A stretch of 64,000 nucleotides of DNA from Caprimulgus europaeus (taxonomy: Eukaryota; Chordata; Aves; Caprimulgiformes; Caprimulgidae), in assembly GCA_907165065.1 (NCBI GenBank), contig OU015527.1, positions 23,945,686 to 24,009,685 of the forward strand, in the 5' to 3' direction. The notes below the pieces were generated by a model. It searched no databases, was not told where the DNA came from, and saw only the letters and a program-made list of their open reading frames with translations. Shown piece after piece: positions 35,601-48,119 of the stretch; within the stretch, counting starts at the first letter, position 1; each line of letters opens with the position of its first letter. Position numbers and translations under genes: made by a program.

Positions 35601-38600
35601 TTCCAGTTGGTCTGGAAATATGCAGAATAATATTTGATTAGCAGATCTATGTTTTTGCTTTATTCTGTTTTATTTTTGTTGAGTGGATGGCAAATAGTGC
35701 TGAAGACTCAGGAAAAGGGAGACAATGTAGAGAAAAGAAAATTCACTCTACTGTAAAAATCTGTGTGTAATCAAAGTCTCCTTCCTGTCCAGTGAGAGTT
35801 TTTGTGCTATGTTGATCAATACATTATTTTCACTCCCTCCTCTCTGTTATATATTTCTTCCTGGAAAACAAGTAGGAAGTAGAAAGGAAATCAGTAAAAT
35901 TTAGGTCTTGTCTTGGTTGCCCCACAAGTCACAATTTAAAATGGATAAAGTAATCAATATCAAGTGCTACTATTCAGAGTTACTGGGGTGTCTCTGTTTC
36001 ATTTTCTAAAAAAAAGAGGTCAAAGGGACAAAATTCATGGCCTCAGGGCAGTCATGGATCCAAGGGAACACATTTCAGTGTTAAAGAACTGTCCATGTTA
36101 AGTCTTTGGAACTCAACATGAGATTGCAGTGGCCAATCTCAACCCATGTTGATATTGCCATTTATTTACTCCTTAGTTTTGCCAATAAGTCTATAGTATA
36201 GCCAGGCTATATCCAAGCATCCTGGAGGGAATGATACAAGCAAAACAGAATAGCTGAAGGGCTCATGCATTGCTGTTGGATATCCCTTAGCTCAGAATCT
36301 GTACATACTCTTTCACATAATGCATTTTGTCCACTTTAACATAATGTGCAGCTTTGCTTGCTGTGTTTTTTTCTATCTTTCTTGCTTTTACTAAGTAGTT
36401 GCAAAGCTATAAAACAAGTATAGAAGGATCTATACTTATGCATCTTTGATCCTAGACAGGTCTAGCACTCCAGACAGGGAGAGAAGGAAGCTGACTTCCT
36501 AGTATTACTATCTGTAGTGTGAGCAGACCTTCTCTCATTCTTTCTTAATATTTGTCATAGCTCCTATCACTACTATCTCTTTGTAGGTGTCCTATTCTTA
36601 CGACTGCATATACACTTTCCATATTAATCTTTCTTAACTACAGCCTACTTCTAAGAAGAAATGTTTCTTCAGACTTTCTTATGCATATTGATACTGACTC
36701 CAGGACCCCAACTAACTTCAGATATATCACCTTAGAATAATTTGTTCCCCAGAAGATGATCATAAAAAAGGCATTGATATCAATATCAATTAGCATCCAT
36801 TAAAAAATGAGTAACAAACTAACAAGCATTCTAATAAAAAAAAAAAAAAAAAAAAGTAGAATCTATTAAGGACTTCAGGAAGTGTGTAAAGGTTAGTGGA
36901 AAAAGTAATACTAATTGATTAAAATTTTTCCTCTTTCCCCCATCCCTCTCATTACTGCCTTTTTAAATAATGTGTGATCAATATTCATGTCTCTGTTTTG
37001 TTGCCTTACTTATGTCCAGAAACTTACAAGGACACTGCAGGAGGGGCTGGTGCTCAGACAATAACAATTCTATTATACAATACCACTATTAACACAGAAC
37101 ATCAGCTTCTGTAGGTTTTTTAAATTACATATTTTTCAGTGTTTGAAAAGAGTTGTGTCTTTGTCCTTCAGAAAACACCCAGGACTTTGGGTCTGCTTCT
37201 CTCTTAGGAAAATGTTGGGCATAGTTGGGGCCTATTAAATAATATAATCACAAGTATGGTGCTCTGTTAGTATGTTTTTGCTGGATCACGTCAGAAGTCC
37301 TTCAAGAGAATAGAGTTCTCCTAGTCCAGGACAAGGAAAAATTTCATTGATTATATGAGAAAGGCAGGTAACTCTTTAGCACCATTGAAATGATTTGGCA
37401 GACGATACTTGCCTTGAAAGTAAAGAAAATCTAGTTACTATTGGAGTCAACAAAAAAAGATTTCTCTTTATTTCCTGTAAAAAAAAGATTCAAAGTGGTA
37501 GCATTATCTGGGAACACAGGCCTGATTTCATAAATCTTAAGTGCGCTTCCTTTTAGAATGTATTAATTGTCAGAAACAAGGGGAAATGTTCAGGATGTGA
37601 AACTCCAGGTATTCTTACAGTGTCACAGCAATAAATTAATGCCATCAAGAACTCACACTGATACAATCAAATATAACTTGCCACTTCAAGCACTGTGCAA
37701 ATCACCTGTGTGTTTTATGATTTAAGTTTAAAAAGTGAAGATGATTCTTTGGGTTGTGGGTTATAATTCAATAACTTATGAATATAGGAAGCAGGAAGCT
37801 GCTGAAAAACAAAGCTGTATTTCACTGAAGTAGTATTACTGCAATTTGTTTTTCAGAGAAAGTGTTGTCTTGCATGTCTCTTAGTTAAATAATAAAACAG
37901 ATTAGAACAAATGTATGGAAGAATGAGATTGACAAACATAAATAAAAGTCTGCAGCATATGGATAAGAAATTAATGAAATAAAACCAATATAACTGCATG
38001 TCTGAATAAATTTAAAACAAGAAATGGAATAGATTAAAATTATTTCACATTTAGTTGTGTCAACTTTTGCAAAAAACCCCAAATAAACAAACAAAAAAAA
38101 ACCCCCAAAAAAACCCAAAACCACAAAAATGAATGGCATTCCAGCAAACAGTAACAACATGGAACAAATAAACATTCAAACATCTGAAAACATGGTCTTT
38201 CTGTAAGTCTTTAATTTTCTCTGTATTCCAAAATACAAAGTTAGTTATAATAATAGCTAACAAGTTGTTAATTAATATTTGAACAAAAACCTGGTGTAAA
38301 TACCACCAGTAAAGCTCTTATGATTATATTATCTTTTGTATAATTTAATATGCAATACGAAAACATAATAAAATGCATACAAAGTTATCTTGGGAATGAA
38401 TGTGCTATCTGAAGTAAAATTTGTTTAATTAAGATTCATTAGAGGTACTTATTCTCTATTTATGTTCAGATTCAGTAAAAGTAGAGTTTTATTTCAGATT
38501 TCTTGCATTAATTTTTTCCTAATACATTTCTGTTTCCACTTATGGCAAAAATGATCCAAATCTACGTTACTTACTTATCACTAAATTTGATCAAGATGCT

Positions 38601-39965
38601 CTCAGTGTTCATATTAATAATGAAAAAAAAGTTAAAATATTTTCTAAAATTAAAACAGATGGGAAATAATGTACTGTTTTTTGAGTGGATTATTATTTTT
38701 TTTTTTTCACAAGTCAAGCTGAACACAATCCAGGATGTTGTCTACATACACTGAGTAGAATCAAGGAGACAAAACCACAAGAGACTCTTCTGAGTTTAGT
38801 GGTATAGTGGTGTACACTAACATCTATCCACAAATAGTTCAAGAGGGCTTCAATGACACTGCACAATGCACCTGCAAGACACAGGAACTAATTCCATATT
38901 ACCTACAAAGAATTAAAAATTATAAGGTTGAATTAAAGGTGATAATTCTTAGAAAAATAATATAAAACTTGGTATCTTATTTTTGTTCTTTTGCATCTAT
39001 ATTTTGGGAAATAGCCCCAATTATACTTTTCTGTTTTTCACCTAAGTGAGGAGAGAAAAAAAGAAAGGTAGATTTTAGACTTTTTTTTCACCCTGAAGAT
39101 TTGAGTGCTACTTAACTGTTGTAGTAGTATCATTATATATTGTAAGTTACAGTAAACAAAAACAGATTGGGAAAAAACATTAGTAATAAACTTAGATACT
39201 TTATGAAAAGTGAAATAAAAAGCCACCTTTATGAAAGTGCTAAATTGACACATTGTGAGGGAATGTGCCTACTGAAAGCAGTGAAATATCTTGTTTAGTT
39301 TGAGTGGCAGCTGGGAAAGTTTTTAGAATGGCAAAATAATTTTAAGAATTTGGGCAATTCTTAACTTTTTTAGTTTTTCCCTGTCTTTTTTAAGGCTTAG
39401 TACACTGCACAGTTGAACAGCAGACACAATGCACAAGGGATATCCCACCAAACCCTCTTCCTTTTTTGCAATACTCAAGAGAATGTGCTTGAAACAGGCT
39501 CTAGACATCTCTACCACCAAATAAAAGAGGACCAGAGATTGTCCTGGCTAGTTGTTACAGCCTGGCTGTATCCACAGTAGTTGACTTTGTATCTCTCCAG
39601 AGTCTCACGTAATGGTCCAAAGGCACAGTTGCAATTTTTTCATATGTATTTTTTCTTTGTTTCAAATCCCAAATACCTGACATAATGTGAGTGTGGAGGT
39701 CATATCATCCTAGTATAATTTACAGAATTCTGGAGAGGGACAGAGGCATGGTCATTGATAGAACCTTTTGTTGCAACACTGACTACCAGGGCAATCATCT
39801 CATTGCATTAGTTTCCTGCCCTGGGATGTTGCATTCCTGTACATATAGGAATATTGGAATGAGCAAAGGTATATTGTTAAAGGACCATGGACAGCTGAAG
39901 GAGCCTAACATGGTACATTTTCCTACACTGTTGGGAGGATCTGTTGTACTTTCCTAAACTGTACT
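32649..39965. other. Long AT-rich unique stretch, no gene recognised
   Basis: Contains a T/G-rich run at about 33925-33957, an A20 run at 36836-36855 and an A/C low-complexity run at about 38070-38123. The longest frame, 147 codons at 34656-35099 (plus), is rich in Ile, Leu, Phe and Ser and has no family motif; a frame of this length is expected about once by chance in a window this AT-rich. The part 35195-35420 is of higher complexity and could be a conserved non-coding element. Confidence 0.5.
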
Positions 39966-40100
39966 TCACAGAATCACAGTATTGCCTAGGTTGGAAGTAG
40001 ACCACTTCAGACTTTGTCTAGTCCAACCACCATGCTGAAGCAGGGTCAGCAAGGGGAGGGTGCCCAGGACTTGTGTGCTTGCTGGCATGGACCAAAACTA
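39966..40100 (-). mobile_element. CR1 3' fragment, old
   Basis: The plus strand reads TCACAGAATCACAGTATTGCC, then AGGTTGGAAGTAGACC, TCTAGTCCAACCACCATGC and CAGGGTCAGCAAGG, the reverse complement of a CR1 3' end. Its sequence after the tail differs from the copies at 30.0 and 40.4 kb, so it represents another CR1 subfamily. Confidence 0.85.
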
Positions 40101-40430
40101 TGCCAGGGAATTAACTGAATAAATAGACATAGTCAGATGCTCATGGCTTGAATTCGCTCTCCAGCCATCCCTGTCTAATGTATCGATAAGCCAGGAACGT
40201 GTGGACTTATTCTTACCTGTTAATAAATAGTCACAGTATACAGCCTATATGCTATTCTACCATGCTATAGTAAAAAATTTCTTAAAGCTAAAGTACATAT
40301 ACCTGGAGTATAAATATTTTTCTTTTACTAGTCAAGAGAACACTAAAGGTTTTCTCTCTTCATCCCTACTCAATCTCCCCAACCCACCAATTCTATTTCT
40401 TTATTTTTTGTAAAACACTGGAGTACTATT
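40101..40430. other. AT-rich spacer between two CR1 tails
   Basis: Nothing assignable; the two neighbouring CR1 tails are of different subfamilies, so this is not one interrupted element. Confidence 0.5.
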
Positions 40431-40590
40431 CATAGAATCATAAAATCACCTGGTTGGAAAAGACCTGTGAGATCCTCGAGTCCAACCATACCTGTCCATT
40501 ACTAAACCATATCTCCAAGCACCCCATCTACCCGTCTTTTAAACACCGCCAGTGTTTACTTACCTACTGATTTCCATCAAACACTGGTGA
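40431..40590 (-). mobile_element. CR1 3' fragment
   Basis: The plus strand reads CATAGAATCATAAAATCACC, then GGTTGGAAAAGACCTGTGAG, CGAGTCCAACCATACCTG, ACTAAACCATATCTCCAAGC and CCGTCTTTTAAACACCGCCAG. This is the reverse complement of a CR1 3' end, recognisable by the octamer tail and the ORF2-end segment. The match fades after about 40590. Confidence 0.9.
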
Positions 40591-43500
40591 TTTTAGTAAA
40601 GCCAACTGGAAAATAGCACTGATTTCTAATGGTAGTCCAGTTAACAAGAAAATGTAAAACAAATGTTTACCAAAGCAAACATTACAATGGAAGACTGGTC
40701 AGAAGAAAATGCAAAATCAACCTAGAGATAATGGTGACAGTATTATGTGAATGATTTTTCTTTTCAGTTTAAACTTGTGAGCTTAAATAACTGATGTACA
40801 CATCTATTTGACATACCAAGAGATGTTTTTTCTGAATTAATAGTATACTTTTACGTTAAATTACCAAGATACTTTTATGTTAACTAAATTATGCCTAGAA
40901 TTATTTGCATCAGCAAAAGTGGTATCTTATAATAGCCAAACTAAAACACTGAACAGATTTAATACCAAAATCAATATCTAGCACTGCAATATTTTGGCTT
41001 GATAAAAGTCTGTGGTACATACAAAGTTTCAAGGAGCTTGCAAAATTTTATTTCCTTTGACTGCTAAGTACTTTTGTACTTCTGTATGCATAATAAAAAC
41101 AAATCTAGAATTTTTGAAAATCCACAGAATTAAAAAGTAGACATGAAATTAAACACTAGAAGGGAAGCCCTCATTTGAATGAGATTAATTATAGCTCATA
41201 AGCATTCCAATAAGTCAGGAAATGAGCTTATGTTATATTTCAAGTGTAGTAAGTTGAATATCTCCACCTGTGTAAATTCAAAAGCCAGGAAAGCACTGAT
41301 TTACTTTCCCCTATACAATAGCTGATTTTTGCATTGTACAGATGAATAGGAAAAAATATCTAATATAACAGGTTGAGGGAAGGAAGAAGGAAATTTACAC
41401 TCAAGTGTAAGACAGGAGAGTGCATGAGAAATGACTACCCCAAGCCTTTGAAACAAATTACATGAAACAGTCTGAAAAGGATAGTTCCACCCTGACATGG
41501 AAGTAAGCCTGATTCTGATCCATAAAATGTGTATCAGCTTTATGCTACAATTGTTTGATTAACATCAATTTATTTATAATAAAAGGAGGAAGATCAGAAT
41601 CAGGACAAACTAATTAAACCACAGATCTTCCATTGTCCTGTACTTTACCGAGACACTGAGAATGTACACATGCCATGAAGCTGTGCCAGTCCGATGTGTT
41701 GAAAGCAGTTATTTATTCTACATAGTTGTGGAAATCTGATTCATACTCTAAGCAAGATTCTGATACAGTAAAGCTCTTGCTTTGAAGTTAATATAAAACC
41801 AATTGTTTTACACATTCACATATGTAAAATTTTGCAAAACCAATGCATCATGATAAAATCAATGCTTTGTTAAAGTATGTTAAAATCCAAAGAAGCTTCT
41901 GATAGTTGAAAGGCTGAAATTTCACCAGCAGAACATAACATGAACCATAATATTTTTTATGACTTTTAAGTAACAGAATATGAAAGGTTTGAATAGTTTT
42001 TAAAGGAAGCTTCATATAAGAGTATTCTGCATGAATTTTAGTATTTGCAGCATAAAGGAAACTGCAAGAGAAGTTACATTAGAAATTGCTTTGGATAAAG
42101 CTGCAAATCCCAGAGCTGTAGAGTATCAAAAAAAGTGTTTAAAATGTGCTCAACCCAAGAGGAAAACACAAAAGCAGTTGCATTCTTCACTGTGATAAAT
42201 AAAACTTCTCAGAATTCATAGGATTTTATAAACAGAAAGGTACAAAACCTAGGTCAGGCACATTAACTGGACAAGCAGAAAGAAACATATCAAAAACAAA
42301 TGAACACTAACAATGAAAGGGAAATGAAAAGCATGGTGAGAAAAGCAAAATAAAACAATTTTAAATAGTCTTCAAAATGTGTATTTATTTCTTTTTAAAA
42401 AAGCACATACTCTGTGACAAAAGCAATATAATGCACAACATATTGTTTTGGTTGACTTGAAGTGCCATGCTATAGAAAGGATTGCTTATGAAATTGCACC
42501 AACCATTCTGAGTGCTGCTTAGAGACAAGCATTCAGAATGCTCTGCCTCTTACACAGTGTTCTTCCTTCACAACTCGCAGAAAAGTTGAAAAAATATAAA
42601 TATTTCTGAACAAACTGTATATCCATTTTTTCCCTCTTCTCCACTTTTGATTTGTTCTCAACATTATTGTAAAATTCTGGAAAGTGACAGTGAATTTTTT
42701 TTTAATAGTTTCCTAAATAATAATTCAAGATCTTTCACAGACACGTATCAAAATGTTCAGGTTGTAGTATTGTTACATTCTTGGGGCCCTTAAGAGCTGA
42801 TTGACATTTTGTGATTCTGCTCTAACAAATACATTTACAATACCTTTGCCCATGAAAAATTTCACTATGACCACAGGGTTTCCATTTCGAGTTATGATTA
42901 CCTCTAACAATTACACTGAATGTTAAGAGAATGAGTATTAAATAAACCAAACCCCCACTTTTTTGTGCACAATAGACAAACAGTGGATTTGTGGGTTTGT
43001 ATTTGCTCTTTAATTAGCAGCTTGAAATAATCATAGCAATAGTGTTGTTGCAGTGCTGATCTAAAGATTGCTGCATAAAGGTAGGATGGGGACTACATAT
43101 CTTTCATTAAACAATCCAATTATATAGAGAACCACAGATGAGCTTTAGGTGACTTTCATAGCCTTTTAAGGTCATCATTATGGCTATTTTTTAAAAAAAC
43201 ACTGGTGCTGTTGTGGCCATTCTGATAGTGGCAATTCTTTGGAATCTTAACAGTTATTCAGAGGGGTATTTTTCTGTCATTTGTTCACATCCATTAAGCA
43301 CACAGTAGATTTAAGTTATTTTACTTGTCTGAACAACAAACTGGGAAATATTTAGTCAGACCTTTGATGACCTTTTAATTCTAACAAAATGCTCTCCAGA
43401 AACTTTGTATTTCTGCTACATAGTAGGAAAAAGAGCTACAGTTTTAAAATTATTTTAAATATATTGGACAACAATTAGCAACAAAACTTTTTCCTTTTTT

Positions 43501-44430
43501 GTCTGAATTTAGTATACCTGACATGCCATATCCAGCACGAATAAATAGGTGTAATTGTCATGCTATTTCTCCCTAAGTAAAATCTTTTTATCTGCACAGG
43601 TTGGGGCTGCACTGTACTGTGTCTTTCTTTCATATTATGAAAGCATATGATCTTATATTCCCTGTCCCTACTCGAAAATGTGCAATAGTATTTAAATGCT
43701 TTCATGATCAAGGGAAGACTGTCTTAGGGTGACACTTGCATGCATAGTCAATGGTGATACAGAAAGGAGTAGCATCTGGAAATGTCTTAAAAAGCATGTT
43801 ATGAGGGTTTAGTACAATGCTATCCCACAATAGGGTAGTATTTTTTAATTAGCTGTATTAATCTTTCAATTGGAGCACACATTTTGTTCTATAATTTAGA
43901 AATCACCAGTAACTATTGAAAGCAGCAGGCCTTACAGTTTATATATGGTCAGTAATTACAATTATTTAGACCCCTCTGTGAATAGAGAGCAAGAAAACAA
44001 AACCTCATCCTTTTATATTCAATGAGTTAAATTTTCTGCTTTCCATGCTGTACCTGTCCTAAATCAATTTAAAGATGCAAAGGTGAACAGCCAAATGAAA
44101 ATGGAGAACATCAGTCTAGGTCAAAATATTACCCTATGCAATTCAGTTTCAAAGGACATCTATAAGCAGCCATTAAAATTCTAATGTCCGAGTTTTAGAC
44201 AAAATTTAAAGAGAGGAGCAAATGACCAAGCATTAATCAGGTCTCTTGACAAAGGTTAAAGGAATGGAAAGTGATAATAACTCATCCTTACTATAGTTTT
44301 CACATAATCATCTCATGGCCTACCTAGGTTACAGAGCTGTATGTCATCCTAAAGTGCATGGGTAAGGATTGAACCTTTTTTCTCCCTGCTAATAACTCTT
44401 CTTCAAGTTTTAGTAGTGTTAACTATTTCT
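40591..44430. other. AT-rich unique sequence, no gene recognised
   Basis: Open frames are all under 80 codons and without motifs. Parts of 42400-43330 are of fairly high complexity with few homopolymers, but no specific element could be named. Confidence 0.5.
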
Positions 44431-44930
44431 TTTTTTTTTTTTTTCCACAGTTTGTGCCTTGCTACCTTAAAGATTGCAATATGAATTGACAAAAAAATTC
44501 TGTTTGTCATATTGTCTGACATCCTTAAACTGAACCTTGTTTCTTCATAGCTCTTGTAATAGACCGGATTTATTGTTGCATCAGCTTACACTACGCAAGC
44601 CTCTTATTACAATCAGTCTTTAATGGCTCATAAAGACCTTTGAAAAAAATGTAGACAAACTGCAATGCTTATATAATTATTTATGTTTACTTGTCTTAAG
44701 GGGGCAGCAACAGCACACTGTGCACCTTGACAGCTACATTTGCCTGCTCTGCCTGTGGACAAGATTAATTGCAACTCTTTATTCAATAGTGGAGCTTAAT
44801 GGGACTCAGTGATGTTTGCCATATCAGGTCTTCACGAAAACAAAGTCCAGTGTTTCAGCCTGATAGTGTCATTTTTTGACATTTGTTAGAGACATAAATA
44901 ATTTAATAACACGTTGAAGTACCTGGTACA
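44431..44930. other. Splice-acceptor-like tract and possible conserved non-coding element
   Basis: A long pyrimidine tract ends TTCCACAG at 44450, an excellent acceptor context on the plus strand. It is followed by a short open frame (FVPCYLKDCNMN, stop TGA at about 44487-44489), then some 400 bases of balanced, high-complexity sequence. This includes AAGGGGGCAGCAACAGCACAC, GACAAGATTAATTGCAAC, AATGGGACTCAGTGATGTTT and GTTTCAGCCTGATAGTGTC. It looks like the vertebrate conserved non-coding elements found in gene deserts around developmental genes, or like a terminal exon with its 3' UTR. No AATAAA hexamer was seen in the block. Assignment is from appearance only. Confidence 0.25.
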
Positions 44931-46855
44931 TATCACTGTAGTTTAGCTGGATAGTTATAAGGTTGTTGCTGCAAGCAGCAGACATGTATGCATGTTTTCA
45001 CAAGCATATATAACCTGGAATTACTTTCTGTAGTCATTACTAAGGCCCAGGGAACATAGTATGGAAATAATAGAATGCAAATTTATACCAGCACCACTCT
45101 TAAAATCCACGAGGCTTCTGTACTTTGACATAGTGAATTCTAAATGACTTACACACGACAGTTGATTTAATATCTTCTGAATCACTCTCACATTCTCCTC
45201 AAGTATAATACTTACTAGTGCTTTGCCTGCTTTCCAAAGCCAATATCTGATCAAGTTAATAGTTGTCCATTAGCTTTCCTTTATTACTATATCTTCTTGA
45301 CTCCACATCCCACATACTGTATCAAGTCACAAATATGTATTTCAACCCAGGTAAAAGGTTATGAATCAATGGAATTCATATCAAATACCTGGAATGTGAG
45401 GACTATCAGTGTTTTACCAAGTGTCTTCCAGAAGCAAATGTATATTTCTTCTGTGAATGTCTTTATCTGCAAAATCTTCTGGTGCATTTAAATGCACATA
45501 CCTGTTACTTAGTAAAGTTTTGCAAGAATGAAACAGCATATGAATATGTCTAGGGAAGATAACACTCAAATCAGTATGTCTCTACATGTGAGGCTGAGAA
45601 AGGAAATAGCTGATAGTATAGCTAGTTCTTGTTCTTTAGAAAATTTATCTCTATTCATCAACTATGCATTGTATTCAAAGAGTGAAGCTGAAGAGAAAAT
45701 TTGTTGTCTAAAAAAGTACTGACTGATCATTCAGTGATAATGTGACATAATGATCAATGGCAGTTACATTAGAACGGCCTCTTACAGTACAAAACTTGTT
45801 AGAGAGAAAGGCATTTTTTGTTGTAAAGAGGTAGTAACCAAATTATAGTGATAATCAGATAAATGTAGTAACTTTCATTATAGCTAGCACTGACCCAAAA
45901 GGGGGTAATTTTGTAGTTTGTAAAGTTGTTCCTTTTTATATATGTAGTTATTGCATGCAATTGCATATTACATGCTTTTGTAATCTTCATGTACTAAATC
46001 AAATTTCATCCAGTTATGCCCTACATAATTTTCATTTCTACAACAATCATAACTGTAAGGCAAAGGAGAACGAATTGCATATGATCTAAGTACTTTGCGT
46101 ATCTCCTCTGCCAAGTGATACAGTGATACACCCTTTATGTCTTTGGAAATGGTAGCTGCACCTGCAGGCTCACAAACCTGAGGGGCAAAACAAACCAAAC
46201 CCACCAAACAACCAACCAAACAAAAACCACAACAAAAAACCCCCCACAAAACATCAAAGCTACACAGTTTTCCCCCAGAGAATAAAAATATTAGTCCCTT
46301 GCAATAAAAAAATTGCAATGGTGTAAGACAAAAAAAAAGCAAGGGTACAAAAAAGATTTTCCCATGTTAGATATTCTGGAAACCATCTTTGTTGTGTGAA
46401 CTTACCGTACTTCCATAACAAATAAACAGTTCTCTTTAATTTTAGAGAAGTGGTGAGAAAGTGTGTTCCTGAGAGGTATACTGTGCCACCAGTGTGGTAA
46501 AGAGTATTATTAATACTCAGTGTCTGAAAGATGTATTTGGAGTGTTCTCATCTCACAGAACTGAATACCAAGCTAAAGGAAAATACTTTCAGATTAGACT
46601 GTCCACATATTGGCAGTAGGCATGTAACATCCATTGTTACAAGAAGATCTGTAAGGTGAATAAAAAGTAAGAAAGACACAAAAGTCACAAAAATGTAAAC
46701 CAAGAAATTCTAATGAAGATATTTCACCATTTTAATAGTAATAGAGGGAAAGTTTCAAACCTATTTCTTTACACAGATGTATATTTTTCTGCATAATCTC
46801 TCTATATAAGTATAAGAAAAGTGAAAACAAATGAGTATCTTTAAAGTTTGATAGA
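44931..46855. other. AT-rich unique sequence, no gene recognised
   Basis: Contains an A/C-rich low-complexity run at about 46186-46250. The 124-codon minus-strand frame at 45968-46342 passes through it and is a chance frame. Confidence 0.5.
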
Positions 46856-47970
46856 TTCATAGAATCACAGAATTGTACAAACATTTATGTTGGAAAAGAT
46901 CTTTAAATTCAGCCTTTAAGTGTAGCTGTAAACCTCACACTGCCATGTACACCACTAAACCATGTTGCTAAGCACCACATGTGCATGTCTTTTAAATACT
47001 TTTGGGGATGGTGACTCAACCTCTTCCCTGGAAAGCTTATTCCAATGCTTGATAACCCGTTCGGTGAAGAATTTTTTCCTTACATCCAATCTAAACCTCT
47101 CCTGGTACAACTTGAGGCCTTATCCTTTCATCTTATCACTTGTTACTTAGGAAAAGAGACTGAGACCCACCTCGCTACAACCTTCTTTCAGGTAGTTGTA
47201 GAGTGATAAGGTCTCTTCTCAGTCTCCTTTCATCCGGGCTAAACAATCCTACATCCTCAGCAGTTCCTCACAGGACTTATTCTCTAGATCCTTCACCAAC
47301 CTCGTTGCTCATCTCTGGACACATTCCAATAGATCAATGCCTTTCTTACAGTGAGGGGCCCAAAACTGAACACAGTATTCAAGTGCTGCCTTACCAGTGC
47401 CAAGTACCGGGGGACAATCACTTCCCTGGTCCTGCTGGCCACACTATTCCTGATACAGGCCAGAATGCTATTTGCATTCTTGGCCACCTGAGCACACTAC
47501 TGACTCGTATTCAGCTAGCTGTCAACCAGCACCTCAAGGACCTTTTCTGACAGGCAGCTTTCCAGCCTCTCTTCCCCAGGATTGTAGTGTTGCATGGGGT
47601 TGTTGTGACTAAAGTGCAGGACCCAGCACTGAGCCTTGTTGAACCTCATTCTATTGGCCTATTGATCCAGCCTGTCCAGATCCCGCTATACAGCCTTCCT
47701 ACCCTCAAGCAGATCAACACTCTCACACAACTTAGTGTCATCTGCAAACTTACTGAGTCTGCACTCGATCCCCTCATCCAAATCATTAACAAAGATATTA
47801 ACCAGAAATGACCCTAATACTGAGCCCTGGGAAACACCACTTGTGATTGGCTGCCAACTGGATTTAACTCCATCCACAACAACTCTTTGAGCCTGGCCAG
47901 TCAGCTAGTTTTCCACCCAGTGCAGAGGACACCTACCCAAGCCATGAGTGGTCAAGGAGAATCATGTATT
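46856..47970 (-). mobile_element. CR1 LINE, 5'-truncated, older subfamily
   Basis: About 1.1 kb of CR1 in minus orientation. Its 3' tail shows on the plus strand as TTCATAGAATCACAGAATTG at 46856. Going right come the ORF2 end and the thumb and palm of the reverse transcriptase, until the match fades near 47970. The 3' UTR sequence (TTGGAAAAGATCTTTAAATTC) and many substitutions separate it from the young copies at 1-1442 and 21241-22372. Small indels and stops break the coding frame throughout. Confidence 0.93.
47060..47930 (-). pseudogene. CR1 reverse transcriptase remnant
   Basis: Decayed CR1 ORF2 on the minus strand. The piece at 47686-47877 translates to a palm-domain segment with [11 protein letters not shown] and the catalytic FADD box (KFADDTKL), so the active-site aspartates are still readable. 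The piece at 47293-47487 carries the downstream segment ([16 protein letters not shown]), which corresponds to [16 protein letters not shown] in the left-edge copy. The two pieces are in different frames and are separated by stops, so no functional protein is possible. Confidence 0.88.
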
Positions 47971-47984
47971 GCTAGACAAGATCA

Positions 47985-48119
47985 TGGTATGTTGCACTCT
48001 CTGGGCTAGGTGAGACAATAAATGACAGCATAAGGTTGCTGTGATTCTTTACTATCTTTGTGTCCGTGCTCCCTGATTTTGCATTGTGCCTGACACTAGC
48101 TATGCACGCTTCCGCACAC
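47985..48119 (+). mobile_element. Possible LTR tail (R-U5-like) of another ERV family
   Basis: Just right of the CR1 lies TGTTGCACTCTCTGGGC, then an AATAAA at about 48017, TGTGTCCGTGCTCCCTG and a terminus CTTCCGCACA at about 48119. A polyadenylation hexamer followed by about 100 bases ending in CA is the pattern of an LTR 3' half. The family is not recognised and no second copy is present in the window, so this is tentative. Confidence 0.3.
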
